A stretch of 64,000 nt of DNA, from contig NZ_CP032702.1 of NCBI RefSeq assembly GCF_007833795.1, positions 868,001 to 932,000 on the forward strand, in the 5' to 3' direction. Of this stretch, positions 22,101-29,379 are shown piece by piece. The notes below the pieces were generated by a model. That model was not told the origin of the DNA and did not search any database. It saw only the letters and a list, made by a program, of their open reading frames with translations. The first letter of the stretch is position 1, and every line of letters starts with the position of its first letter. Position numbers and translations under genes: made by a program. Source of the stretch: Candidatus Pantoea soli. GTDB lineage: Bacteria; Pseudomonadota; Gammaproteobacteria; Enterobacterales; Enterobacteriaceae.

Positions 22101-22404
22101 GGCTTTCGATCCAGTTATTACCAGAGCTTTTTGATTTATTACTGTCATTAATGGCGTCTGCGGCGCTTTTCGCCCATTTTTTTCAGTAGGCGCTGGTCCC
22201 GGCGTTACGGAACAATCCTGAAAACCTTTGCCACAACACGCTGTCAGGTATTCATAACTGGTTTGCACCCGGCCTGCGAGGATAATGATCGTCCAGCTTC
22301 ATTGATAAAAGCGGTTGGGTAGTAAACTGACGGTAATATAAAATGAACTGGTAGCAAAAATGAAAATAACATTCAGTCTTTTACTGATGGCAGACTATTA
22401 ACTG
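22101..22404. other. intergenic region upstream of the repressor gene
   Basis: About 300 bases with no credible gene. The first two thirds show only short T-rich tracts. The last 90 bases are AT-rich and hold a promoter: TTGGGT (22315-22320) and TATAAA (22337-22342) with a 16-base spacer. The motif ACTGACGGTAA (22326-22336) fills the spacer and recurs after the repressor gene. Confidence 0.6.
22315..22342 (+). promoter_or_regulatory. repressor promoter with operator-like motif
   Basis: The -35 TTGGGT and -10 TATAAA are spaced 16 bases apart. The spacer contains ACTGACGGTAA (22326-22336), one base different from ACTAACGGTAA at 23189-23199 on the other side of the repressor gene. A site between -35 and -10 is what an autoregulating CI-like protein would use. 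Confidence 0.5.
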
Positions 22405-23136
22405 ATGGTTAAAAAAGAGAGTACGAGACAAGCTTTTACTGCCAGGCTGATTGCCGCGTGTGACAGCGCGGGAATTGTCGGACATGGACGGAACAAACAG
22501 GTTGCACAGGCACTGCAGCAAAGGGGATGCAGGATCTCAACACCGGGGGTCTGGAAATGGTTTAACGGCCAGTCAATTCCGGATGACGGCAACTTACTGG
22601 CGCTTAGCCAGCTATTAGACGTGCGCGTAGAGTGGCTGCAGTATGGGATGGAAAAACCGGATGCCGCCCTGACGCAGCAGAAGCTGATCGATCCGCAGCA
22701 CATGTTCCGCGTAGAGAGTCTGGATATCGGGCAACGCAGCGCCCACGGCATTGCTGCGCGTGAAGAACTGGTCGAGACCATTCAGGCTATTGAATACGGG
22801 CTTGACGAAGCGCGTGTGCTGTTCAACGGCCGTCCGGCGGAGAACATTCGCCTGATCGCGCTCAACAGCGATTCGATGGCCGGCACGTTCGCGCCACGCG
22901 ATCAGCTGTTTGTCGACATCAGCGTGCACCGCTTCGACGGTGACGGTATCTACCTGTTTAATCTGGATAATCAGCTTTACCTCAAGCGGCTGCAGCTGCA
23001 GCACAAAAAGGTGGCGGTGATCTCCGATAACAAGCGTTATGAGACCTGGTATCTGTCACTGGATGAAGCGGCATCGCTGCAGGTGATCGCGCGCGTTATC
23101 ATGAGTCAGGCACGCGACTACCAGATTCTGGGCTGA
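22405..23136 (+). CDS. CI-like phage repressor with HTH and S24 peptidase domains
   Basis: A 243-residue LexA/CI-type regulator. Residues 10-80 form a helix-turn-helix DNA-binding domain (KQVAQALQQRG, STPGVWKWFNGQSIPD). Residues 140-240 form the S24 domain with the Ser-Lys dyad: S157 in ALNSDSMAGTF and K194 in LYLKRLQL. No Ala-Gly or Cys-Gly bond is present in the linker (about 85-145), where such proteins normally cut themselves. RecA-triggered cleavage is therefore doubtful, and release by another signal is possible. It stands alone, without Cro, integrase or replication genes, upstream of a lysis module. Matching operator-like motifs flank the gene. Confidence 0.85.
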   Translation: MVKKESTRQAFTARLIAACDSAGIVGHGRNKQVAQALQQRGCRISTPGVWKWFNGQSIPDDGNLLALSQLLDVRVEWLQYGMEKPDAALTQQKLIDPQHMFRVESLDIGQRSAHGIAAREELVETIQAIEYGLDEARVLFNGRPAENIRLIALNSDSMAGTFAPRDQLFVDISVHRFDGDGIYLFNLDNQLYLKRLQLQHKKVAVISDNKRYETWYLSLDEAASLQVIARVIMSQARDYQILG

Positions 23137-23188
23137 GGCGATCGGCGCCCGCCCGGAAAAAAATAAATTAGCTGAAATCATAAATTTA

Positions 23189-23219
23189 ACTAACGGTAAA
23201 TAAAAAATTAACCGTTGGT
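23189..23219. promoter_or_regulatory. operator-like repeats downstream of the repressor
   Basis: ACTAACGGTAA (23189-23199) repeats the motif found in the repressor's own promoter (one mismatch), and AACGGT (23192-23197) faces ACCGTT (23211-23216) as a dyad. The dyad ends six bases before a candidate -35, a typical place for a repressor acting on the lysis-side promoter. Binding by the S24 protein is inferred. Confidence 0.5.
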
Positions 23220-23221
23220 GT

Positions 23222-23250
23222 TTGCCAATGCATTAGAACCTGTTAATAAT
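23222..23250 (+). promoter_or_regulatory. candidate promoter of the lysis module
   Basis: TTGCCA (-35, 23222-23227) is followed by TAATAA/AATAAT (23244-23250) after 16-17 bases, directly next to the operator-like dyad. It would give a leader of nearly 300 bases before the first reading frame at 23548. Confidence 0.45.
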
Positions 23251-23305
23251 TTGACCATAGATGGACGACATCACCGCTCCCGGATGAGCCCGCTCTTAAA
23301 CAATT

Positions 23306-23375
23306 GAGGCGCTGCACAAGCGCGAGACAACCCACCCAAAGTCAGTGGATTTTGGGATGGGGTGGAAACGCACTT
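23306..23375 (+). ncRNA. C4-like antisense RNA / structured leader
   Basis: The leader can fold a small hairpin (GCGC at 23310-23313 with GCGC at 23320-23323). A second hairpin pairs CCCACCCAAA (23331-23340) with TTTGGGATGGG (23351-23361), with one bulged base. The following GATGGGGTGGAAACGC (23356-23371) is fully complementary, apart from one bulge, to GCGTTTGCCACCCCATC at 23504-23520, about 20 bases upstream of the next ribosome site. Two mutually exclusive structures are thus possible. Layout and sequence feel recall the C4 antisense RNA of phages P1/P7, which blocks translation of a downstream gene. Family assignment is from memory; boundaries are approximate. Confidence 0.5.
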
Positions 23376-23547
23376 TGCAGCGTCGTCAGTTGTCCTCTGC
23401 CTTCACTCTTCTCTGCTTTCGCCTGGTCGTCCTGACGCCCGGGCTGGCCGGTTGTGAGTGATTCCAGTGGCGCCACGGATGCTTCGGCCTCTGCCGGAAC
23501 GCCGCGTTTGCCACCCCATCGCCAAAAACTCATTCACAGGAGGAGTT

Positions 23548-23826
23548 ATGGCGATCATTCAATATGGCAAGTCAGTCTTCACAGGGAATGCACGCACCCG
23601 TCGCCATCGGCGGCGTCAGTCGCTCAGTCGCCTGAAGCGCAGCATTGATCACGCATTAGGTCTGGAGTGTGACGAGGTGAGCCTGCGCACCGCAGAGCGC
23701 ATCTGTCAGCGCGAAATTCGCTCGCGAGTGGACCGCGCAGTACTGGCCCCGACGCGCATTCAGGCCGAAAGCGCCAGCTTTGATAACTGCTGTTTACCCC
23801 ACGTTCACCTGTACGCCGTGCGCTAA
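23548..23826 (+). CDS. small Arg-rich protein of unknown function, lysis module
   Basis: A 92-residue protein with a very strong AGGAGGAG site ending at 23545. The N-terminal third is basic (RTRRHRRRQ at about 17-25), suggesting nucleic-acid binding. The rest is helical (LKRSIDHALGLECDEVSLRTAERICQ is spread over 28-53), followed by a Cys-Cys pair near the C-terminus. I do not recognise the family. It is the first gene downstream of the C4-like leader, where phages place antirepressor or antiterminator functions. Such a role is possible but unproven. About 180 bases separate it from the lysozyme gene. Confidence 0.65.
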   Translation: MAIIQYGKSVFTGNARTRRHRRRQSLSRLKRSIDHALGLECDEVSLRTAERICQREIRSRVDRAVLAPTRIQAESASFDNCCLPHVHLYAVR

Positions 23827-24008
23827 TGCCGGTGTCCGCTTTCCCAGTTCTGAACGGAACGTTTTCATTTTTACGCATTGTTTAATCCCGCTTGAGCGTT
23901 GCGCTTAGCTTCAGCCATGCGCGCAGCAGGACCAGACAGAGTGATTTATGTGTTTCGGTGATCTGCGCAGCCGGGCCAGGCGGCTGCGCCCGTCAATGAG
24001 GAAAGGAT
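23827..24008. other. gap before the lysozyme gene with a hairpin
   Basis: No gene is visible. A perfect 8-bp inverted repeat, GCGCAGCC (23965-23972) / GGCTGCGC (23982-23989), lies just before the lysozyme ribosome site (GAGGAAAGG from 23998). It has no T tract, so it is more likely a translation or mRNA-stability element than a terminator. Confidence 0.5.
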
Positions 24009-24476
24009 ATGAGCCAGATTATTGCCATTTTGAATTTTGAAGAGGGCTACCGCGAGGCGCCCTATCTCGATAATCAGGGGTTCCCGACCGTCGCCGGCGG
24101 CATTCGCATCGGGCCGAAAGGGGCCTCGCTCAGTAATTACATTTTCCAGGTGCCGCGCCGCGTCGGCGACGTGTGGAAGCAGTGCATCGTGGAAAACAAA
24201 GTGCAGGAGATGAACCAGCGCGAGCTCATCAGGCTGGCGCTCAGCAAATGCAACGAGGCGCGCAGCGATGTGCTAATCAGCATGGCTTATCAGCTGGGCG
24301 TTGAGGGGCTGGCGCTGTTCCGCAGCATGCTGACTGCGGTCACGCAGGGGGATTTCAACGCGGCCGCCAACGCCATGCTCGACAGCCTGTGGGCAAAGCA
24401 GACAGCAGGGCGCGCCCGCCGCCATGCGGAGGCGATGCGCAGCGGCACCTACGACATCTATCGGGGGCTGCTATGA
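24009..24476 (+). CDS. phage-type GH24 lysozyme (endolysin)
   Basis: A 155-residue muramidase. The T4-type catalytic triad is spaced correctly: E12 in NFEEGYREAPY, D21 in YLDNQG and T27 in GFPTVAGG. The rest of the protein keeps the GH24 helical lobe (SMAYQLGVEGL, AMLDSLWAKQTAGRARRHAEAM). There is no signal peptide or SAR segment, so it needs the holin encoded next to reach peptidoglycan. The stop overlaps the holin start (ATGA, 24473-24476). This is the endolysin of a complete lysis cassette, but no phage structural genes surround it. Confidence 0.9.
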   Translation: MSQIIAILNFEEGYREAPYLDNQGFPTVAGGIRIGPKGASLSNYIFQVPRRVGDVWKQCIVENKVQEMNQRELIRLALSKCNEARSDVLISMAYQLGVEGLALFRSMLTAVTQGDFNAAANAMLDSLWAKQTAGRARRHAEAMRSGTYDIYRGLL

Positions 24477-24823
24477 ACATGATCTGGCTGCTGTTCATCA
24501 TCGCCGTGCTGGCGGCAATCATTCTGCTACTGCTGTTGCAGCGCTTTACCACGCTGGAGTTTGTGCAGCACGCGCGGCTGTTATTCAAAACCTGGTCTGT
24601 CTGGCTTGCCTCGCTGGGCTCCATGCTCAGCGCCTGGGCGCAGTCATTTCCTTCTTCGGCGCTGGATGCGTGGAATGCCCTGCCGGAGGATGTCAAAGCC
24701 ATCCTGCCTCATAACTACCTCGGCATGATCGGCGCCTTTATGGTGGCGATGGGCGTGCTGGCGCAGTTTGTCCGGCAGAAAAACCTCGTGGCTCAGAAAA
24801 ACGCGCTGGAGGCGAAATCATGA
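24473..24823 (+). CDS. holin-like membrane protein
   Basis: A 116-residue protein with an N-terminal transmembrane helix (about residues 4-22, IIAVLAAIILLLLLQ) and a second hydrophobic segment near the C-terminus (about 82-102, MIGAFMVAMGVLAQFV), ending in a charged tail. Size, topology and position between endolysin and spanin genes support a holin. It is coupled to both neighbours by ATGA overlaps (24473-24476 and 24820-24823). I do not recognise a named holin family from sequence alone. The start is fixed by the overlap; an open frame from 24389 lies inside the lysozyme gene. Confidence 0.75.
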   Translation: MNMIWLLFIIAVLAAIILLLLLQRFTTLEFVQHARLLFKTWSVWLASLGSMLSAWAQSFPSSALDAWNALPEDVKAILPHNYLGMIGAFMVAMGVLAQFVRQKNLVAQKNALEAKS

Positions 24824-25113
24824 GTTTTCTTCTTTCTCTGCTGGGCGGCAGCTGGCACTGGCTGGCGGCTATCGCCGGCGTGGTTGCCGCGCTGCTCGCC
24901 AGCTATTTTGGCGGCCGCAAGATCGGCAAGGTGCAGCAGCAGGCAAAAGCTGACACCGCGCAGGCTGAAAAAACCGCTGCGCAGGCGGTCGCGGTCAGCC
25001 AGCAACAACAACAGCTGCGTGAGGAGGCCCGACATGTGGAAATCCGCAACGATAACCTTGATGACGCTGCTGCTCGCGACAAGCTGCAGCAGTCGAAATA
25101 CAACCAGCCCTGA
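24820..25113 (+). CDS. Rz-like inner-membrane spanin
   Basis: A 97-residue protein with one N-terminal transmembrane helix (about residues 13-32, LAAIAGVVAALLASYFGG) and a long periplasmic Ala/Gln-rich coiled coil (QQQAKADTAQAEKTAAQ and onward). This is the i-spanin plan of Rz. The Rz1-like lipoprotein gene starts inside it in another frame, the hallmark arrangement of Rz/Rz1 pairs. With its partner it would bridge inner and outer membrane for the last lysis step or for release of cargo. It is shorter than lambda Rz (153). Confidence 0.8.
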   Translation: MSFLLSLLGGSWHWLAAIAGVVAALLASYFGGRKIGKVQQQAKADTAQAEKTAAQAVAVSQQQQQLREEARHVEIRNDNLDDAAARDKLQQSKYNQP

Positions 25114-25264
25114 GGCACCGGTCGTTATCGACTCTGCCTGTACGCTTTTCTCCCCGATTTACACCCACGGCAGGGATGCCGAACGCATGGACATCCGTAC
25201 CGTGCGCGCCATTAACAATTACAACGACCTCTGGGACCAGCACTGCCGCCCGCCGGCGCATTAA
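25034..25264 (+). CDS. Rz1-like outer-membrane spanin lipoprotein
   Basis: A 76-residue protein whose first 80 bases lie in a different frame within the Rz-like gene. It begins MWKSATITLMTLLLATSC, a lipoprotein signal with the lipidated cysteine at residue 18, followed by a Ser/Thr/Pro-containing stretch as in Rz1 proteins. The C-terminal part (TVRAINNYNDLWDQHC) is seen in many longer phage Rz1-like proteins. It has a GAGGAGG-type site inside Rz. An out-of-frame overlap with Rz and a lipobox are strong joint evidence. Confidence 0.8.
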   Translation: MWKSATITLMTLLLATSCSSRNTTSPEAPVVIDSACTLFSPIYTHGRDAERMDIRTVRAINNYNDLWDQHCRPPAH

Positions 25265-25311
25265 CGCTGTCCCCTCACTGTGTATTGCAAACCTGAAATG
25301 CCGAGGAGGCT

Positions 25312-27060
25312 ATGATGATCGAAGTTAACTCTTTCGCTGAACTGCGTACCACTGCGCCGACCAAAAACGGCGATCTGGCGTTTTTGCGCCGCTACAACGC
25401 TGATTCCAGCTTCCGTGGCGGCGGTGATTTTACCGGTTTTATCGGCACCACCACCGCCACAGATGATGGCGGTACGCTGGCGGTGGGTAATGGCTTCTAC
25501 TGGAAACGTGTCATCAACGATCCGGCAGACCTTAACGTCTACCACTTCGGCGCCAAAGGCGATGGCTATGCCAATGACACTGATGCGTTTAACCGGATGT
25601 TTGCCTGGACGCAAAGCTACAGCGGTAACATACGCGATCTGCCGGTACGCTTTCCTGGCGGTAAATTTTTAATTAACCCGATGGATATCAGCGCCACCGA
25701 AATCGCCTATTTTGGCCTGCAGGGGGATGATGTGGAACTGGGTTCGCTGCCGCGTACCACCATCATTTCCGACAAGAGCGCCAACACGGTGTTCAAGGTG
25801 AAGGCGCGCCGTACCTCCATCAAAGGCATTACCTGGCACGGTCAGTCTTCCGCCGACGTCACGACCAACACCAGCACGATTACCGCCGATATGTGTACCA
25901 ATGCGCAGCCCTTCTACGAAAACACCTGTATCGAAGGCACCACGTTAAATATTTACTGTTTCCGCGCGCAAAATAGCGGCGGTACGGTAATCAAAGCGCT
26001 GGATACCCTCGACAGTAAATTCGAGCAGATCTACACCCTGTGGACCTATGGTCGCGTCTTTGACATCGGCTGGTCGAATTCGCCCAACGGCAAATGGGAC
26101 CACTCTACCGCCATTGAGATCTGCAACTGTAACTTCCAGACCGGTTACGGCGACGCCACACTCTACATGCCGCGCGTCACGCAGGGGATTATGCGTAACG
26201 TGTGGATTGAGCATACGCGTAACCCGGGCGATCTCTCCGATGGTGGCTGGACCATCGACACGCTCAACATTGAGGATTGCGGCACGCCGTTTAACCTCAA
26301 CAATGCGCGCGTCATCATGCGGCAGGTTGGCCTGCAGTCCGGGGCAAAAATCTCCAATGACATCGCCGGGACGCGCTGGCTCTCATCGTTTGAGTACGGC
26401 TATCGTCGTGAAGAGAGCCACGGCACCATTATCACCGGTTCACTGCGTACCGGTTACTACAGCGGGCATAAAGTCACCAACAACACCGATACCGACAACT
26501 GGTACCGGCTGGGGCAGCTCTATTTCCCGGTGGCTAACCAGCAGTGGGTGATGGAGCTGATCGGTAAAGCTGATGCCACGCAGCCCACCGGCACCGCCGG
26601 GTCACCGGTGAATGTGGCGGGCACGGGCCGCACCTTTATTAACCTGCAGCGGCTGGAAACGGTCTGGGCGGATGCCTATCACATGGGGCAGCCGGCGGTC
26701 CTGGATATGCGCTACAGCCGGGTGGGCACCACCTATGCGGTGGTGTGGGTGAAACTGCGTGCCAACAGTGGTGATACGCTGATTAACCTGAAAACCACCG
26801 GCCCGACGCGCTATGAGTCGGGTTCCTGCTCACTGTTCCAGACCGATTTCTCGGTGGTTACGGATACCACCAAAATGGGCACGCTGAAACCGGCCGCACG
26901 CTTTGGTATCCACAATGGCGTGGCCGGTATCGGTGCCAATGAGAAAGGGGTACTTACCGTCGCGACGGCAGCAGGTACACCCACCGATAAAACCACGCCT
27001 TCGGGCTTTGTGCTGGTCAATATCAACGGTGTCGATCGTAAACTTCCTTATTACGATTGA
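25312..27060 (+). CDS. tailspike-like beta-helix protein, probable polysaccharide depolymerase
   Basis: A 582-residue protein without signal peptide. Residues 1-80 resemble the head of pectate-lyase-fold tailspikes (SFAELRTTAP, GGGDFTGF, DDGGTLAVGNGFYWKR), then YHFGAKGDGYANDTDAFNRMF (about 76-96) marks the entry to a right-handed beta-helix. The C-terminal 150 residues look like a separate beta domain. Such proteins usually cleave capsule or exopolysaccharide. It is preceded by a GAGGAGG site (ATG at 25312 or 25315), 47 bases after the Rz1-like gene, and a terminator follows, so it is the last gene of the lysis unit. No tail gene is present to carry it. The substrate is unknown. Confidence 0.78.
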   Translation: MMIEVNSFAELRTTAPTKNGDLAFLRRYNADSSFRGGGDFTGFIGTTTATDDGGTLAVGNGFYWKRVINDPADLNVYHFGAKGDGYANDTDAFNRMFAWTQSYSGNIRDLPVRFPGGKFLINPMDISATEIAYFGLQGDDVELGSLPRTTIISDKSANTVFKVKARRTSIKGITWHGQSSADVTTNTSTITADMCTNAQPFYENTCIEGTTLNIYCFRAQNSGGTVIKALDTLDSKFEQIYTLWTYGRVFDIGWSNSPNGKWDHSTAIEICNCNFQTGYGDATLYMPRVTQGIMRNVWIEHTRNPGDLSDGGWTIDTLNIEDCGTPFNLNNARVIMRQVGLQSGAKISNDIAGTRWLSSFEYGYRREESHGTIITGSLRTGYYSGHKVTNNTDTDNWYRLGQLYFPVANQQWVMELIGKADATQPTGTAGSPVNVAGTGRTFINLQRLETVWADAYHMGQPAVLDMRYSRVGTTYAVVWVKLRANSGDTLINLKTTGPTRYESGSCSLFQTDFSVVTDTTKMGTLKPAARFGIHNGVAGIGANEKGVLTVATAAGTPTDKTTPSGFVLVNINGVDRKLPYYD

Positions 27061-27075
27061 GGCCAGCACCTTTTT

Positions 27076-27102
27076 GGCGAGGCTGCGGCCTCGCCTTTTT
27101 TT
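27076..27102 (+). terminator. terminator of the lysis module
   Basis: GGCGAGG (27076-27082) pairs with CCTCGCC (27089-27095), followed by seven T. It marks the 3' end of the inserted module, about 120 bases before the thrW promoter. Confidence 0.92.
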
Positions 27103-27225
27103 GTGCTGCGGCAGCGATGTCGCGCGCACGGCAGTGCAGCGCGTAAAGGGGCAGGGCGCAACAGCCAGGACCTGTCCGGTTTTACCGTTAAATGCTGAAA
27201 TAATCAGCACTTAAGCGGTGGCTGC

Positions 27226-27254
27226 TTGACTCGCACCACCGATTTTTCTATGTT
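27226..27254 (+). promoter_or_regulatory. thrW promoter
   Basis: TTGACT (-35, 27226-27231) and TATGTT (-10, 27249-27254) have a 17-base spacer, followed by a GC-rich discriminator typical of stable-RNA promoters. It starts 25 bases before the mature tRNA. Confidence 0.7.
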
Positions 27255-27279
27255 TAATCCCCGCAGTTCCCGCCTTTAT

Positions 27280-27355
27280 GCCGGTGTAGCTCAGTTGGTA
27301 GAGCAGCGCATTCGTAATGCGAAGGTCGCAGGTTCGACTCCTGTTTCCGGCACCA
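27280..27355 (+). tRNA. thrW: tRNA-Thr (anticodon CGT)
   Basis: A 76-base cloverleaf with encoded CCA. The acceptor arms are GCCGGTG / ttCCGGC, the D loop is AGCTCAGTTGGTAGAGC, the anticodon CGT sits in ATTCGTAAT, and the T arm is GGTTCGACTCC. It differs from E. coli thrW mainly in paired acceptor and T-stem bases. thrW follows proA in E. coli too, where it hosts the CP4-6 prophage. Here the insertion lies between proA and the 5' side of thrW. I did not find a second copy of the tRNA 3' end in the next several kilobases. Confidence 0.98.
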
Positions 27356-27429
27356 GTTTTTTCCTTACCTGAAAAGGGTGCACAGGTTCTTACGTGGGCC
27401 CAGACGTAACTTTACCCCGGATAAACGCG

Positions 27430-29322
27430 TTAACCCTGCAGCAGTTTCAATACCTGCTGTGGCAGCTGGTTGGCCTGCGCCAGCAGAGAAACGCTGGCCT
27501 GCTGCAAAATCTGCTGGCGCGACATGTTTGATACCTCGGTCGCATAGTCAGCATCCTCAACCCGCGAACGCGCAGCGGCGATGGCCGAACCGGCGCTGCT
27601 TTGCAGCGACCGGGCAGACGTCAGCCGGTTAGCCACTGCACCCAGCTGCGTGCGCTGGCTGTCAATCCGGGCAATGGCGCGATCCAGCGTTGCCAGCGGG
27701 TCGTCGGGATGTTTCAGACGGATCTCTGAACCCATTTCCGAAACGCGCATCGTGGTCTGGTTGCTGGAGGTATCCGTAACCGAGGAGATGCCCGCCTGAA
27801 AATAAATCTGCACGTCGCCCACGCCCTGCAGCGTTTTCAGCATCACGGTGCCGCTGTCGCTGTTATTCACAAACGTGGCGGTCTTATCCAGCATGCCGTT
27901 CGGCACATCAAGATAATAGTTGCCATCCGAATCCAGTTTCAGCACGTCGTTGCTGCTGTTCCCGCTGACGTCGGTATAGCGCACATTCACGTTCGCCGGA
28001 TTCAGCGTGACGTACGAGGTGCCGGTAACGCTGTTCACCGTGCTGAAACTGTTGGCGGGTGTGGCGCTGGTGGCCGTGACGTTCAGGCTGTTATGCGTGC
28101 CGTCTGACGAAGCGCTGACGCTGGCGTTGTAATACTGATAGCTTCCGCCGTTTGCCACTTCCATCACATACTGTGAACCACTGCGCAGCAGACGGCCGTT
28201 GCTCACCGGCTGGCCGCCGGCATCGCTAAAACTCACCGTGGCGCTGGACAGCGGGATGTCAGGCGTATCCGTCACCGGCACAGGCGTTGTGGCAAAATCG
28301 CTGTCGATCTTAGCCGCTGCGCCGTTCATTTTTGCGGTAACCGCACCACTCGGGGTAAAGCTCAAATCCGCCGCATAATAGCGGTTGTTTTGTTCAATAT
28401 AGTACTGGCCGCTTTCCTGCATCAGGCTGGCTGGCGGCGTAGCCGGCAGCGCTGTCCCGCCGCTGTCCTGAAAGTTCACCGCAGGAATGGTGCGTGCTGG
28501 TATATCACTGACCGTGCTATAGAGCGGCGTGCTGACGCCGCGACTGATCAGCACATTGCCCGCCGCTGTGGCGGTATCCCAGCGCGCGCTGACGGCGGCC
28601 AGATAATAAACCGGTTTACCGTCAGTGCCGGTGCTCTGAATATACTGACGATTGTTTGCGCTGCTGCTTACCAGCTGCGGCGCATTGCCCGCCGGCACAT
28701 AGTTAACCGTAATCGCCGGATTGCTGAAGGACATGTTGGTGGCAAGCCCGGTCAGCGTGCTCACCGGGGTGACATTGCCGCGAATGCCGCCAATCACAAA
28801 ATCGGTCAGCCCGAGCGCATCCACGTCAAAGCCAGGCGCAGAGAGATCCAGCCCGATCTTCTCGTTGTCGTTGGCACCCACCTGAAACCCGAGTTTACCG
28901 GCACTGCCATCCAGCAGTTTAATGCCGTTGAAACTGGCGGTGCTGTTCAGGCGATCGATCTCTTTAAGATTAAGGTTGATCTCGGCCTGGATCGCATCCG
29001 TATCACTTTGCGAATTGGTGCTGTTCAGTCCCTGTACCGTCAGCTGGCGCACGCGCTGCAGACGATTGTTGATCTCATCCATTGCGCTTTCCGCGGTTTC
29101 CACCAGCGATAAACCATCACCGGTATTGCGCTGCGCAACCGCCAGCCCGCTCTGCTGGCTGCTGAAACGATTGGCAATGGCCTGGCCTGCCGCGTCGTCA
29201 CGCGCACTGTTGATCCGCATCCCTGACGATAAATGGCGAATCGCGTCGCTCAACGCCGCGCCGCTTCGTGCGGACTGCTGACTGGCGTTCATGGCGGGCA
29301 TATTGGTTTGCAGACTGATCAT
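27430..29322 (-). CDS. flagellin (orphan FliC-like)
   Basis: A 630-residue flagellin with conserved filament-core ends. The N-terminal D0/D1 (LSSGMRINSARDDAAGQAIA, LQRVRQLTVQG at 88-98, the TLR5-type segment) and C-terminal D1/D0 (RVEDADYATEVSNMSRQQIL, ending PQQVLKLLQG) are intact. The middle (about 190-520) is variable and contains four degenerate repeats of about 40 residues with the pattern V-x-(F/Y)-x-D ... G-x-YY ... YY-x-A, near 205, 281, 361 and 446. No other flagellar structural genes are nearby. A sigma-28-like promoter lies upstream. It may be the sole, an alternate-phase or an extra flagellin. Confidence 0.92.
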   Translation of the reverse strand: MISLQTNMPAMNASQQSARSGAALSDAIRHLSSGMRINSARDDAAGQAIANRFSSQQSGLAVAQRNTGDGLSLVETAESAMDEINNRLQRVRQLTVQGLNSTNSQSDTDAIQAEINLNLKEIDRLNSTASFNGIKLLDGSAGKLGFQVGANDNEKIGLDLSAPGFDVDALGLTDFVIGGIRGNVTPVSTLTGLATNMSFSNPAITVNYVPAGNAPQLVSSSANNRQYIQSTGTDGKPVYYLAAVSARWDTATAAGNVLISRGVSTPLYSTVSDIPARTIPAVNFQDSGGTALPATPPASLMQESGQYYIEQNNRYYAADLSFTPSGAVTAKMNGAAAKIDSDFATTPVPVTDTPDIPLSSATVSFSDAGGQPVSNGRLLRSGSQYVMEVANGGSYQYYNASVSASSDGTHNSLNVTATSATPANSFSTVNSVTGTSYVTLNPANVNVRYTDVSGNSSNDVLKLDSDGNYYLDVPNGMLDKTATFVNNSDSGTVMLKTLQGVGDVQIYFQAGISSVTDTSSNQTTMRVSEMGSEIRLKHPDDPLATLDRAIARIDSQRTQLGAVANRLTSARSLQSSAGSAIAAARSRVEDADYATEVSNMSRQQILQQASVSLLAQANQLPQQVLKLLQG

Positions 29323-29353
29323 TTACAGACTCACTAAAAAGACACTGATAGCG

Positions 29354-29379
29354 TTATCGGCACCGGAGGCCGTTCTTTA
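29354..29379 (-). promoter_or_regulatory. sigma-28 (FliA) promoter of the flagellin gene
   Basis: On the minus strand TAAAGAAC (29372-29379) and the perfect -10 GCCGATAA (29354-29361) are separated by ten bases; the FliA consensus is TAAAGTTT-N11-GCCGATAA. It lies about 30 bases before the ATG. Confidence 0.8.

Noticed and set aside
22101..27279. A complete or inducible prophage
   Set aside because: There is no integrase, terminase, capsid, tail or replication gene; only regulation, lysis and a tailspike-like gene are present.
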